Positions 43,501 through 52,901 are shown, counted from the stretch's first letter. The stretch is 64,000 nt of DNA from Bacteroidota bacterium (GCA_016721305.1 JADKIH010000001.1:248001-312000); one strand, 5' to 3'. Made by a program: numbers and translations. The notes: a model not told the origin generated them from the sequence alone.

Positions 43501-46153
43501 CAGCTGTACCGGCACCTGCATCAGAGAACACCGTATTTATGTAGTTATTGGATGAACCACCTGCATCGGCAGAAAGACAAACTGATTCACCGCCGATGAT
43601 GGTATTAAAGTAACTACCGTTGGTTGAATTAGAAATTGTTCCTAATGGGCGGATTAGATAGATTTCAACTTCATTGTCATTATTGTGATTAATATTGACT
43701 TTTACTGAGAAGTTAGTTACAGCACCCATCGTTGCCGGTGCACCTGAAATTGAAATTGTAGAAGTTAATCCGGCTGAGTTTGAACTCGGAATATTTGTAT
43801 TTACTGTTTGTGTCTGTGTTTGCAAAGTTGTAACGTTCGATGAACCTGTTGATGACAGTGTAGCAGAACCATTACCACAAATTAGCGCTGTTGAAGACGT
43901 TGCACTCGCAGATGGAATTGGTTTAGTACTTACTGATACACTTCCTGTCATTGTACGAGTACAACCTGTCGAAGGATTTGTTGCAATCACTGTATACGTT
44001 CCAACAGAAGTTTGACTACCAAATGTAATTGCAGAGCCTGTTCCGGCTACTGCCGATCCTACAGGTGAGGCTGCAAGGTATAACTGGTAATCGATGCCTA
44101 AAGTTGAACCACTCAGTCCAACTGTTGAACCTGCACCACCTGCACAATAAGAACCACCACCGTTAACTGTAAACAATGATGGAAGAGCATTTACCACAAC
44201 TACAGCACTACCCGACATTGAAGCGGTACAAGAACCTGTTGTAGTTGTTGCGATAACTGTATATGTGGCAGCAGTTGTTTGTGCTGCAAAAGAAATTGCA
44301 GAACCTGTTCCCGCTACCGCAGAACCAACGTTTGCTGCTCCATTTTTTAATTGATAGTTTACACCTGTTTCAGAACCTGATAAGCCAATTGCCACCCCTG
44401 CTCCACCGGAACAAAGTGAACCACCGCCTGTAACTGAGAATACTGTAGGTATGCTAACCGGATTTACAGTTACGCTAGTTGTCATTGTGCGAGTACATGT
44501 AGTTGTAGTATTCGTCGCAACTACTGTATATGTACCTGCTGCAGGCTGTGTACCAAATGAAATAGAAGTACCCGTTCCTGTTACCGGAGAACCTACGGCA
44601 GAAGCGCCGTTAAATAATTGATAACTGATACCGAAACTAGAACCACTCAAACCAAGTGTTGGAGCTGTACTTCCGATACAATATGTACCTGTACCGGTCA
44701 TATTGAATGCAGTCGGCAATGAATTGACCATTACTACAGCATTACCTGTCATCGTTGCTGTACAAGAACCAACTGTATTTGTCGCTACAACAGTATATGT
44801 ACCTGCTGAAGTCTGATTACCAAAAGCAAGAGCCGAACCCGTACCTGCAACTGCAGAACCGACATTCGACGCACCATTTTTTAATTGATAGTTAATTCCG
44901 GAAGCTGAACCGGAGAGGCCAATTGCAATGCCCGTACCACCCGAACAAAAAGCACCACCACCGGTTACAGAAAATGCACCCGGAGCCGTATTAACGGTGA
45001 GGACTGAAGTGTTTGTATTTGTCGAACCAATACCATTGGTGAATAATGCACGATATGAACCTGCATCTGCTAATGTTGGCGACGCAATAGTATAAGTTGT
45101 AGAAGTTGCTCCAACGATGTCAGTCCAAATACCACTGATATCCTTTTGCCATTTTACAGTGACTGTAGGTGAACCACCGGCAGCAGCTGTAAATGAAACT
45201 GAACTACCCTGGCATACAGACAAACTAGCACTTGGCTGAGTTGTGATAAAAGGAGCCGCAGATGGAATATATACGTTATCGAAGTATGCTGTTTCTGAAA
45301 AACCTGAGCCATGGCTATAATAAGCACCCACATAATTTAAAGCTGAAGATGTATAAGTCGTATTTGTAACGGCAGCTCCTGCTGATGTATAAGTTGCTGT
45401 CGAAGGATCAGGGAACGATGAACCACTGCTTGCATATGCCAATGTCCACTGATTGTTGGAAGGATTGTAAGTTACTTTAACTGCAAGATAGTCGTTACCA
45501 AAGTCAGTACCGGTTGCAGAAATAATATTTGTAATGTTTGTATTGGCATCAAGGCCACCGGCAAATCGTACGAGTCGTAATGGATCTGACGTACCGCCTT
45601 GACCAAACAAAACAGCATACCCATTTCCAGTTGTAAAATCTGTTGAAGTACACCCGAGTACATAAGCAATACCATAGTTACCAAAATCGAATCCACCCGG
45701 ATCTGTTCTTGATTGACGAATATTCGCCATCCATGTCATTACTCCCGTATTACTGGCCGGAGTAGTCACGAACAATGTCGAACAATCACGATAGAGAAAT
45801 TCCAAATCGCTTCCTCCACCGGTTCCTAATTGGACTCGATTAGTATTTAATGTTACCACGGTTGATCCGCTCTCATTTTCAACCCAGCTGTTACCAACAG
45901 AATTACCGTTGGAGCGAGTGAAATTATCGAGCAACACCTGCGCATTCGCATCGGGTGTTGAAACGAATCCAATCAGCAATATCGCTGATAATCGCAGTGC
46001 CTGAACTGCTAATTTTCTTTTAGAAAAAACTGTTTCCCTGAAACCGATTAGTGAAAACAAACGGCTCAAAAAAGACACGCCTTTTACTGCAGGTTGAACG
46101 CGGCCGGAAAACATAGTTCGGCCATGACATTCGTGGTGGGTAATTGTTTGCAT
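40535..46153 (-). CDS. Giant HYR-repeat secreted protein (T9SS substrate), N-terminal part
   Basis: This is the 1872-aa N-terminal piece of a gene reading to 31511, about 4,880 codons after repair. An N-terminal extension precedes a signal peptide (LRLSAILLIGFVSTPDANAQ, cleavage near residue 71). Domains: a lectin/laminin-G-like jelly-roll region (about 72-300), an Ig-like domain (about 300-390), four ~88-residue repeats of the type GLSGS.....YQLKNGASNVGSA (about 390-740), a P/HomoB-like domain with NNDNEVEIYLIRPLG and NPNGTWTLKVVDDAGS (about 810-935), an SprB-like segment (about 985-1055), then HYR modules. The role is probably a long cell-surface adhesin or matrix protein. The first four HYR modules are divergent. 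A terminator of the upstream gene precedes it. Confidence 0.88.
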   Translation of the reverse strand: MQTITHHECHGRTMFSGRVQPAVKGVSFLSRLFSLIGFRETVFSKRKLAVQALRLSAILLIGFVSTPDANAQVLLDNFTRSNGNSVGNSWVENESGSTVVTLNTNRVQLGTGGGSDLEFLYRDCSTLFVTTPASNTGVMTWMANIRQSRTDPGGFDFGNYGIAYVLGCTSTDFTTGNGYAVLFGQGGTSDPLRLVRFAGGLDANTNITNIISATGTDFGNDYLAVKVTYNPSNNQWTLAYASSGSSFPDPSTATYTSAGAAVTNTTYTSSALNYVGAYYSHGSGFSETAYFDNVYIPSAAPFITTQPSASLSVCQGSSVSFTAAAGGSPTVTVKWQKDISGIWTDIVGATSTTYTIASPTLADAGSYRALFTNGIGSTNTNTSVLTVNTAPGAFSVTGGGAFCSGGTGIAIGLSGSASGINYQLKNGASNVGSAVAGTGSALAFGNQTSAGTYTVVATNTVGSCTATMTGNAVVMVNSLPTAFNMTGTGTYCIGSTAPTLGLSGSSFGISYQLFNGASAVGSPVTGTGTSISFGTQPAAGTYTVVATNTTTTCTRTMTTSVTVNPVSIPTVFSVTGGGSLCSGGAGVAIGLSGSETGVNYQLKNGAANVGSAVAGTGSAISFAAQTTAATYTVIATTTTGSCTASMSGSAVVVVNALPSLFTVNGGGSYCAGGAGSTVGLSGSTLGIDYQLYLAASPVGSAVAGTGSAITFGSQTSVGTYTVIATNPSTGCTRTMTGSVSVSTKPIPSASATSSTALICGNGSATLSSTGSSNVTTLQTQTQTVNTNIPSSNSAGLTSTISISGAPATMGAVTNFSVKVNINHNNDNEVEIYLIRPLGTISNSTNGSYFNTIIGGESVCLSADAGGSSNNYINTVFSDAGAGTAVGTGFAPFTGTFKPENLFNLLTGNPNGTWTLKVVDDAGSTVGQLVDWSISMDISDGVSYTWTSSPAGFTSSVQNPGAVTPTVSTNYTVTVTNTNNGCTASSSVQVDKDPVLNVACTILSDESCAGASDGSIDVVASGGTAPYAGDGLQAALTSGSYTFTVTDLMGCTTSCSSTIAVVDNTFPTLSACPTNISVNTAGGCGEFVTWTPPVASDNCAGFVLTSNHNSGDFFPIGLTTVNYMVTDASGNQTSCSFDVTVTDNEFPFLVCPSDMNVNTDAGSCGAVVAFSPIATDNCAFTLTSTPASGSVFPIGTTVVTCEATDASGNQSTCTFNVTVVDAEMPVITCPSNITINTDAGSCDAVVSFSASATDNCSASVVSVPASGSVFAQGTTTVTSTATDAAGNSVSCTFTVTVEDHEQPVISGIPANINLNTSGSCDAIATWIAPSATDNCGTPALTSNFNSGDLFPVGITTVTYTATDASGNISALSFTVTVSDNEDPTIACPANIAVNSDLGSCGAIVNFSVTTTDNCSSSVVSTPASGSLFPIGTTTVTSVATDASGNTATCSFDVTVTDNEDPAIACPANMSVNTDAGSCGAIVNFSVTATDNCSLSVVSTPASGSVFPIGTTTVTSVATDASGNTATCSFDVTVTDNEDPAITCPSNIAVSSDAGTCGAVVNFSVTTSDNCSSSVVSTPASGSVFPIGTTTVTSVATDASGNTSTCSFDVTVTDNEFPAISGCSPVLSITPSSSCGGIVSWTAPTASDNCGTPTLTSNFNPGDAFPAGTTTVTYTATDASGNVTTCSFNVFIADNQDPVITCPSNISVSTDAGSCGAIVSFSVSATDNCSASVISTPASGSFFAIGTTTVTSVATDPSGNTATCSFDVTVTDNEDPAIACPANMSVNTDAGSCGAIVSFSVTTTDNCSSSVVSTPASGTFFALGTTTVTSVATDASGNTSTCSFDVTVTDNEDPAIVCPANMSVNTDAGSWVQS

Positions 46154-46622
46154 GAGTGTAAATTGTGTATGTGACTACAAAGCTATCTCAGCACTGCTCT
46201 ATATCTAAGTTTTTGGCAAATCGTGCTCCAGATTTTGGCCAACGGTCGGTTTTGCATGGTTAATCAAAAACCCCCTACCCCCTGAAACCCGCACCAATAG
46301 CGGGTTTCAGGGCACCCCTACTTGAATTTTAATTTACTGCAAATGAAGAGCTTCTGAAAAAGTGTAAGAAAAATTCGCACTTTGCTCACCAAAAATCTGC
46401 AGATATCATATGTTGTCAGATTAATTTCGCTTCATCTTTTTTCCAAAATGTGGTTTAATGAAATAGCGAAATACCGAGCACAATCAGTCATAATTAGTCT
46501 TCTCAAACACACATTAAATCAAGATTTCAATTCTTAGAAAAAACTGTTTTTGAGAAAACAAAAATGGGGCTAGCCTTACGCTCTCCCCATTTTTTTATTA
46601 CCCAAGTTAATTTTTTTATAGG
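46154..46622. promoter_or_regulatory. Upstream region of the giant HYR gene with a 13-bp perfect hairpin
   Basis: No gene was found. The region contains CCCTGAAACCCGC (46280-46292) and its exact complement GCGGGTTTCAGGG (46300-46312) separated by 7 nt, about 130 nt upstream of the giant gene. There is no U-tract on either strand, so it is not a typical terminator. A TAGCTTTG (minus strand, 46185-46178) matches the Bacteroidota -7 box TAnnTTTG 25 nt before the ATG, but no TTTG lies at the right spacing. The right part (46561-46600) is the terminator of the neighbouring gene. Confidence 0.6.
46561..46600 (-). terminator. Rho-independent terminator of the second giant T9SS gene
   Basis: ATGGGG...CCCCAT stem with an inner AGC/GCT pairing, followed on the minus strand by a TTTTTG tract; the other side carries seven T on the plus strand, so it could work both ways. 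It begins about 25 nt after the stop at 46623. Confidence 0.82.
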
Positions 46623-49600
46623 CTATTGAACAATAATTGTCTTGTTCAGTGTCTCCATCGTAGCTGACTCTACTCTTAATATATACATACCGGTTGCAAC
46701 TCCTTCAAGATTGAACTCCTGAAGATTCATTCCGATCTCTGCATTGAGTTCGACCGATTTCATCAGACGCCCGGTTTGATCGAATACTGAAATCACGTAA
46801 GTGCGCTGAATCTTACTATCGATATTTACATTAAACAAACCATGATTCGGATTCGGATACGCTGTGATATCGGCAACTTCTTCTTTTGTATTTAAATCAG
46901 TGGTACGACAAGTAATTGCTACTGCCAGTACTCGTGTTCCTGAAACACCACAGCCATTTACCGCCTTTAGACTTATATTACCGGATGTTGTGCCCCACTG
47001 TATTAGTACATAAGTACTACTAGTGACACCGCCACCCAATATAAGTGCACCTGCAGGAGCAAATACCTGATATTGCGTTGCACCCGGAATGGGAACCCAC
47101 GAATACATCTCAACACTACCTCGGCAAACACTCGTACTACCTGTGATTAATCCGGGTGTCGAAGGATTTCCATAAACAGGAATTGAACGATCATAGCCTG
47201 GTCCGCAATCATTATTTCCATGAACGGCTATCGTACCGGAAATAAAATTCGATGGGAATAACAGGGTGATACTATTGCTCGTTGAAGAACCGATTACTGT
47301 AACGCCGGCAGGAATTGTCCACGTATAGCCTAATGTCGCATTGGCAAGCGATGGAATCGAATACTGATACATTTGTCCGCAAACGCCTGCTGTCGGATCA
47401 CCTGTGATATTACCCGGCGTTGGCAGTTTGCCTGTCGATACACTCTTACATCGTAAGGCGCTGTTAGAGCCACAAGAGCTCACTGCAGTAACACAAATGC
47501 TTCCCGAAACGAAAGTTGCAGGGAACGTAACACTGATTACCGTTCCTGAACCTGTGAATGTACATCCTGTCGGAACTGTCCATGTATATGAACTCGCACC
47601 GGGAACTGCTGCTATGTAAAAGTTGAGCGTTGCCCCCGGACAAACAATAGCCTGGCCGATAATTGCTCCCGGAAGTGAGGGAGCGGAATTTAAGGCGATA
47701 GAACGAGAAGGACTTGTATTGCCACACGCCATTTGAGCAGATACAGAAATTGTTCCTGAAATATAACCGACAGGGAATGTAATGGTAACGGTAGAATTTC
47801 CGTTACCGGTGATAACGGCGCCACCTGTTGCACTCCATGTATAAGTAGCAGCGCCTGACATTGGAGCTACCGAATACGTTGTTGCAACACCTGTACAAAC
47901 AACTACCGGAGCGACGGAGAATACAGGAGTTCCTAAAGATCCCCTCACCCACATACATTTACTCAATGAGTTTCCGCATGAATTGCTTGCATAAACACAA
48001 ATATTGTATCCGGAAATACCAGTACCTGGTAACGGGCCAAATGACACTGTGACAAAGGTATCTGTGACCGTTACATTTCCACTAAGGCCATTGATCAATG
48101 TTCCGTTTGTCGCAGACCAAACATACGTAGTTGCGCCGGGAACTGAATTTATTGCAAATACGCCCGTAGTTCCTGAGCAGGCATTGGCTACTCCGCTTAC
48201 AAAAAACACATCAGGAGCAGGCGCACTATCATTAACAGTTATTGTAATTGATGCACAAGCTGTAGCAAAGGCACCGTCTTCAGCTCTCACAAAATATGTA
48301 GTCGTAGCTGTTGGCGTAACCGTAAGCAATGAACCGGTACCGATTTGTGTTCCACCACAACCTCCGGTGTACCATACCCATTGTGCACCCTGCGAAAGCA
48401 TCCCACCTACCGGACTAAGAATTGAAACACTGCCTGTACACATATCTGACCCCGCTGTACTATTTATTCCACTTGGCTCTATTGACGGATTAACCACTAC
48501 TACATCAAATGAACATGTAGAAAGATTACCCGATGCATCGGTTGCAGTATAAGTCACCGTCGTTGTCCCAACCGGAAATAAATCGCCCGATAAATAATCG
48601 CTTGCAAAATTAATCACAGTGCAATTGTCGCCGACAGAAGGAGCCGTCCATGTGACAGCTGCCGTACCTGAGCCATCTGCTATTACGTTTATATCAGAAG
48701 GACAAGATGTGATTACCGGATATTCATTGTCTACAACGGTAACATCAAAACTAGATGTAGTCGAATTCCCTGCAACATCGGTTGCTGTATATGTTACCGT
48801 AGTTGTCCCAACCGAAAACAAATCACCTGACGAATGGCTTGAAGTGAACGATGCAACCGAACAATTATCACTCGCAAATGGCGAAACCCATATAGCCGAA
48901 GCTGAACATGAACCGGAAGTATTCAGACTGATGTTAGAAGGACAATTGCTTATAAGCGGATTCTGAGTATCGGAGACAGTAACTGTTACGGCATCGGAGG
49001 TGACAGAGGAAGCACATGTGCCGGTTATGACAACATCATAACTCCCTGCATCAGTTAATGCCGGATTTGTCAATGTCAATGTTGCAGTACCTTGTCCACT
49101 TACTACGGCATTATTCGCAACTGCTACTCCACCGATTCTCCACGAATATGAAAGACCGGTTCCTGTAGCAATAACATTAATAGTTTGCACTCCGCTTCCG
49201 GGACAAGTTGCTGCCGGGTCGACCGGCTGAGTTGTGATAAGCGGTGACGTATTTATCGTTACCGTAACTGCATCTGAAGTAACGGTACTAACGCATGAAG
49301 AAGTTCCAATTACAACATCGTAACTACCTGCGTCAGCAAGGGTCGGATTGGTAAGGGTGAGTGTGGAAGTTCCTTGCCCGCTAATGGCACCGCCATTGCC
49401 AAGTGTTACTCCTGCTTTTCTCCAGGAGTAAGTTGATCCTGTTCCCGTTGCTGTTACGCTGATAGTTTGAATTCCGCTTCCTGAGCATGTTGCTGCAGGA
49501 GTTGTTGGCTGATTGGTAATGGATGGTCCGCTTATTACAACAAAGTCCGCAGCTGCACGGCAGCCCGGAGTTGTTGAACACTCTGCATAAAATGTGGTAG

Positions 49601-51392
49601 TACCGGCAGTATTGGTATTCGCTAAGCCTGAACCGGAAACTCCAACAGGATTAAACGGAGAACCGGATCCGATTGTACTTCCTCCGCTTGATGCCGTATA
49701 CCATTTAATCTGACCGTTATCTGAATAAGTCACAGTAACCTGAATATAATCGATGGTCGCCGTTCGTGTACCTCCTGTACTTAAGTTGGAAGCAGAAAAA
49801 ACGACACCGAAGTTTGACGCATTAATATCGGCCGGCGTCCATGTCGATCCCCACAGGTCAGATGTTGAACCATAGGTGGCTGTTGCCATCGTTGTCCCCC
49901 AATTAGTACCGGTAACAGCACGATTAGTTGCCTGAATTGTTCCGCCCTTTACCAGAGACACAATGTTATCACGAAGATTTGTTGCACTGCTCGATTGACG
50001 ATTAACAACAACCGTAATACCATTAATTGTTGCCGTACTTGGAATAGCAAAGCCATAAGAAGATCCTTGAAGATAACGAGAGGTTGAACTCGTCGCAATC
50101 ACCGTTGTAGCATACGGTGTTCCTACTGTGGTGATGTTGCCTGGATTTGTCCATGTTGAAACTCCTGTAGCAGAGTTCTCCGCAGCGGAACCGGCATTGT
50201 TTGCACCTGCAGTTTGTCCGCTTAATACCGGACAAATCGCTGTTGCAATCAACGAACCGGAACCGCCTTGACAAACACTTGCATCGGTTATCGTTGGCGG
50301 GGTCTGAACTGTAACCGTTGTTCCAACCTGTGTCCCCCAACATCCGGCCGATGTTTGTGCAATGAAATAATACGTTCCTGATGCTGAGATATTCTGAGAA
50401 GTATTGCTGTTTGAAGTTGATATACCACCTGAAGTTGTTCCTTGAAAATAAATAGTACCTCCGGCACCACCTGTAGCAACAAGTGTGGTTGAACTACACA
50501 CGACGCCTCCACCACTAACTGCCACAGCTCCGGGTAATGGATTTACCGTAATCTGAACAGCCGAAGAAACGGTTGAACAACCACCTGAGGAAACCGTTCT
50601 TCGATACCATGTTGTTGTCGTCAAAGCTACCGGTGTGTAATTTTTTGCATTGCTCGTTCCTGTAGCCGTCGCAAAACCTGCACTCGCACTTGTTGTACTG
50701 CTCTCCCATAAATACGTATATGTTCCATTACCTCCTGTTGGAGTAGAACCTGTCAATGCAACAGGAGTCGCACCGGAACAAATCGCCTGATCAGCGGTGG
50801 CTGTATTCGAAGACAAGGCAGGATAAAATGTTTGTAAGCCCCCTGCATTCGCGCTACCGGAAACTGTTCCGGTTGAAACTGTAATTGCAGTAGATGAAAT
50901 ATTAGACGTTACCAATGTATGAGAAACCGACAATAATGCCGACACATCTGTCGTAATCCAAAAATATCGGGTAGCACCAACTGTGAGTGCCTGAGTGAAG
51001 CCGGAAATAGTATGACTACCGACACCTAATGAAGTAGTAAGATTTGCTCCGACTTGTGTTGCAGTTGCAATCGAATTCGTAGTGTTTGTCCACAACTGAA
51101 ATTTGGTAACATCAGCAGCAACGTATGTACTTGTTGCAGCAGTTGAAAACACAACGGATGTGAAGTTCGCTGCTGATGAAGTTTGTGCCAACGAAAAAGC
51201 TTGTACAACTACTTTCGTTGAGCCTGCACAACTGCCAGCAGCACTTACAGTGCTATTCGATAAAGCAGTTGCAGCATTTGAATTTTGAGAAAATCCTAAA
51301 AGCACAACAAGTACCGGAAGAATTAATCGTTGATAAGAAAAACTCATTTTCTTATTCAAACTTTGACACACACTCGGGATCATATTCACCAT
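46623..51392 (-). CDS. Large T9SS-secreted multidomain protein with Ig-like and two HYR modules
   Basis: This intact 1589-aa protein has a signal peptide (LILPVLVVLLGFSQNSNA, cleavage near residue 40; Met16 is an alternative start). The N-terminal part (about 41-190) is a sialidase-N-terminus-like or FAVTF-type region; then come Ig-like and PKD-like segments with Cys pairs (for example TTTTWYRRTVSSGGCSTVSS), two nearly alike Ig domains (about 640-810, LTLTNPTLADAGSYDVVI), two HYR modules (about 810-968) and a ~620-residue tail shared with the giant protein. It ends with a T9SS type A signal: ADITAYPNPNHGLFNVNIDS and MYILRVESATMETLNKTIIV. It is probably a surface adhesin-like protein. It is a paralog of the gene just downstream. 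Confidence 0.9.
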   Translation of the reverse strand: MVNMIPSVCQSLNKKMSFSYQRLILPVLVVLLGFSQNSNAATALSNSTVSAAGSCAGSTKVVVQAFSLAQTSSAANFTSVVFSTAATSTYVAADVTKFQLWTNTTNSIATATQVGANLTTSLGVGSHTISGFTQALTVGATRYFWITTDVSALLSVSHTLVTSNISSTAITVSTGTVSGSANAGGLQTFYPALSSNTATADQAICSGATPVALTGSTPTGGNGTYTYLWESSTTSASAGFATATGTSNAKNYTPVALTTTTWYRRTVSSGGCSTVSSAVQITVNPLPGAVAVSGGGVVCSSTTLVATGGAGGTIYFQGTTSGGISTSNSNTSQNISASGTYYFIAQTSAGCWGTQVGTTVTVQTPPTITDASVCQGGSGSLIATAICPVLSGQTAGANNAGSAAENSATGVSTWTNPGNITTVGTPYATTVIATSSTSRYLQGSSYGFAIPSTATINGITVVVNRQSSSATNLRDNIVSLVKGGTIQATNRAVTGTNWGTTMATATYGSTSDLWGSTWTPADINASNFGVVFSASNLSTGGTRTATIDYIQVTVTYSDNGQIKWYTASSGGSTIGSGSPFNPVGVSGSGLANTNTAGTTTFYAECSTTPGCRAAADFVVISGPSITNQPTTPAATCSGSGIQTISVTATGTGSTYSWRKAGVTLGNGGAISGQGTSTLTLTNPTLADAGSYDVVIGTSSCVSTVTSDAVTVTINTSPLITTQPVDPAATCPGSGVQTINVIATGTGLSYSWRIGGVAVANNAVVSGQGTATLTLTNPALTDAGSYDVVITGTCASSVTSDAVTVTVSDTQNPLISNCPSNISLNTSGSCSASAIWVSPFASDNCSVASFTSSHSSGDLFSVGTTTVTYTATDVAGNSTTSSFDVTVVDNEYPVITSCPSDINVIADGSGTAAVTWTAPSVGDNCTVINFASDYLSGDLFPVGTTTVTYTATDASGNLSTCSFDVVVVNPSIEPSGINSTAGSDMCTGSVSILSPVGGMLSQGAQWVWYTGGCGGTQIGTGSLLTVTPTATTTYFVRAEDGAFATACASITITVNDSAPAPDVFFVSGVANACSGTTGVFAINSVPGATTYVWSATNGTLINGLSGNVTVTDTFVTVSFGPLPGTGISGYNICVYASNSCGNSLSKCMWVRGSLGTPVFSVAPVVVCTGVATTYSVAPMSGAATYTWSATGGAVITGNGNSTVTITFPVGYISGTISVSAQMACGNTSPSRSIALNSAPSLPGAIIGQAIVCPGATLNFYIAAVPGASSYTWTVPTGCTFTGSGTVISVTFPATFVSGSICVTAVSSCGSNSALRCKSVSTGKLPTPGNITGDPTAGVCGQMYQYSIPSLANATLGYTWTIPAGVTVIGSSTSNSITLLFPSNFISGTIAVHGNNDCGPGYDRSIPVYGNPSTPGLITGSTSVCRGSVEMYSWVPIPGATQYQVFAPAGALILGGGVTSSTYVLIQWGTTSGNISLKAVNGCGVSGTRVLAVAITCRTTDLNTKEEVADITAYPNPNHGLFNVNIDSKIQRTYVISVFDQTGRLMKSVELNAEIGMNLQEFNLEGVATGMYILRVESATMETLNKTIIVQ

Positions 51393-51883
51393 TTTTTATT
51401 TTTTTCCAGACATAAATATCCCTGTCAGTGACAAGCATCACTGCTAAACCGGGAAAACGAATTCGGTCAAGAGATCAATTGAGTGAACTTACTCTACTGA
51501 TCAAACGATCTTTTTCGTGTACATTAAATTGTGTGGTGTGAAATAAAAGTGAACCTTTTATTGTGTTGCTGTTTGAATTAATCGTTGACATGTGTGGTGT
51601 CGGACGAAGAACAGCGAGGATTGTGTCTTGAGAAATTTCTGAACACACATGAATCGAATTATTAAATCGTGTGTACGATTTTGAGTATGATTGTCGAAAA
51701 GACAACAGACGACCGACTACCATTTCCCCTGAAATGCTTTCTCGAATCGCATTGTTTGTCCGGCCCTTCCACACACTCTTACCCATTTGTTCAGTAAATT
51801 TTGAATCGCAGACCGCAAAACTAGACTATGCGCTACCGTTAGTCTAGATTTTTGGGTAGAAACATTATGGCTTTTTGGCCAAC
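51393..51883. other. Non-coding stretch upstream of the large T9SS gene
   Basis: No convincing gene. A 103-codon minus-strand frame (51475-51786) lacks family resemblance or a good composition. An 8-bp inverted repeat CTAGACTA (51821-51828) / TAGTCTAG (51840-51847) and the palindromic TTTTTGGCCAAC motif (51872-51883) lie at the right end, the latter also present at 46233-46243 upstream of the other giant gene. Confidence 0.5.
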
Positions 51884-52093
51884 ATGATTAAAAACTTGGC
51901 CAAACAGATTAGAAACTACCTGAAGGCCCTGTCTATATTGGCATACGGCGATACTTCAGCATCGAGTCAAACGAAAAAAAACAATGAAAATGCAGCTGTA
52001 AAAGGTGATATTAGCTTTAAAAGCCCTGTCGGTTCTTCAAATAACACAAGAAAAACTTGGTCAAAATCGGTTTCCGCCAACGAAATAAATTGA
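51884..52093 (+). CDS. Small hypothetical protein, 69 aa
   Basis: The frame starts MIKNLAKQIRNYLKALSILA and ends SVSANEIN; it is Lys/Ser/Asn-rich, with no signal peptide or recognised domain. A TTG at 51875 would extend it by three residues. It could be a real small basic protein or a chance frame; the even composition and the position between two intergenic regions leave it uncertain. Its stop lies 27 nt before the convergent gene. Confidence 0.35.
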   Translation: MIKNLAKQIRNYLKALSILAYGDTSASSQTKKNNENAAVKGDISFKSPVGSSNNTRKTWSKSVSANEIN

Positions 52094-52119
52094 TTTCCTG
52101 CTTACGCCACTCTTATAGG

Positions 52120-52431
52120 TTAGCGATGTTTCTTTTTAAACCACCGCTTCAAAAAAAACTCCCTCTTTCCCTGATCCCACCGGCCTGAGCTGCGACGACT
52201 CTTACGCATCATTTTACGCGTATTTTTTGTCTGCAACTTCATGTGTTGCTTTTTCGCCTTTTCGACCGACTTCTCTATTTGCTTGGCCTTTTTTGCTTTC
52301 TTCTTCTCTGCCTCCGCCTGCTTACCCGATGAAACCTGAGGCTTTGGAGAACGAGCATCCACGTCCTGCCCATGGACTACTGCCGGTGCAGAAAGCAAGA
52401 TCGCTATACCTAAAGCTTTGAGAAATTTCAT
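52120..52431 (-). CDS. Small exported basic protein
   Basis: This 103-aa protein has a clear Sec signal peptide (MKFLKALGIAILLSAPAVVH followed by GQ). The mature part is Lys/Arg-rich and probably helical (AEAEKKKAKKAKQIEKSVEK), ending RWFKKKHR. No domain is recognised. It might bind nucleic acid, acidic polysaccharide or the cell wall, but this is only inferred from charge. It has a convincing start and is separated from its neighbour by the 7-bp repeat at 52491-52533. Confidence 0.6.
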   Translation of the reverse strand: MKFLKALGIAILLSAPAVVHGQDVDARSPKPQVSSGKQAEAEKKKAKKAKQIEKSVEKAKKQHMKLQTKNTRKMMRKSRRSSGRWDQGKREFFLKRWFKKKHR

Positions 52432-52490
52432 GAGAATTCAATCAGTATAATAAAACTAAAAGCAGGCCCACAATGCCTCACCCCAAGTCA

Positions 52491-52533
52491 ACTTACTACT
52501 TACTACTTACTACTTACTACTTTCTACTTACTA
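52491..52533. repeat. 7-bp tandem repeat (TACTTAC)n
   Basis: Five to six copies of CTTACTA with one T insertion. It begins right after the stop of the heavy-metal-binding lipoprotein (minus strand), where it reads AGTAAGT in the sense strand. The same 7-mer occurs on the opposite strand after the wzc stop at 62322. Confidence 0.8.
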
Positions 52534-52540
52534 ACTCCAA

Positions 52541-52762
52541 TTAACTCTTCGCCTGCAAATCCATACCACACTGGGGGCACTGACCGGCCTTGTCTGAAAT
52601 CACATCCGGATGCATCGGACAAGTATATTCGGTTTTCGGGCTATTCTGAAGGGTTTCTGTATTAGTAGAATCAACTTTCGTGGATTCCGGATTGTTTTGA
52701 TTATTTTTACAAGCAGAAACACTAAGTACTGCAATTGCTGCAACGAGGAGTAAACGTTTCAT
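52541..52762 (-). CDS. Small lipoprotein with heavy-metal-binding domain (HMBD, YHS-like)
   Basis: This 73-aa protein has a lipoprotein signal peptide (MKRLLLVAAIAVLSVSAC, lipidated Cys18), a Ser/Thr/Asn linker and a C-terminal metal-binding motif TYTCPMHPDVISDKAGQCPQ followed by CGMDLQ, i.e. CPMHPD...CPQCGM, the pattern of the heavy-metal-binding domain in CusA/CopA-type proteins. It probably binds Cu+, Ag+ or Zn2+ in the periplasm. Confidence 0.85.
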   Translation of the reverse strand: MKRLLLVAAIAVLSVSACKNNQNNPESTKVDSTNTETLQNSPKTEYTCPMHPDVISDKAGQCPQCGMDLQAKS

Positions 52763-52901
52763 CGGTTGTTTTATTTAGAAGTATCTGAATTGATTTACTA
52801 AACAATTGAATTCAGTTTGTTGTGGATTTCCGATCAGTATCGCGAACATTCACTAAAACCAATTTCGATTGACTCATACAAATATAGTATCCGACTCCTA
52901 C

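Noticed and set aside
51475..51786. 103-codon minus frame upstream of the large T9SS gene
   Set aside because: No family resemblance, odd composition, and it lies in the leader region of the next gene.
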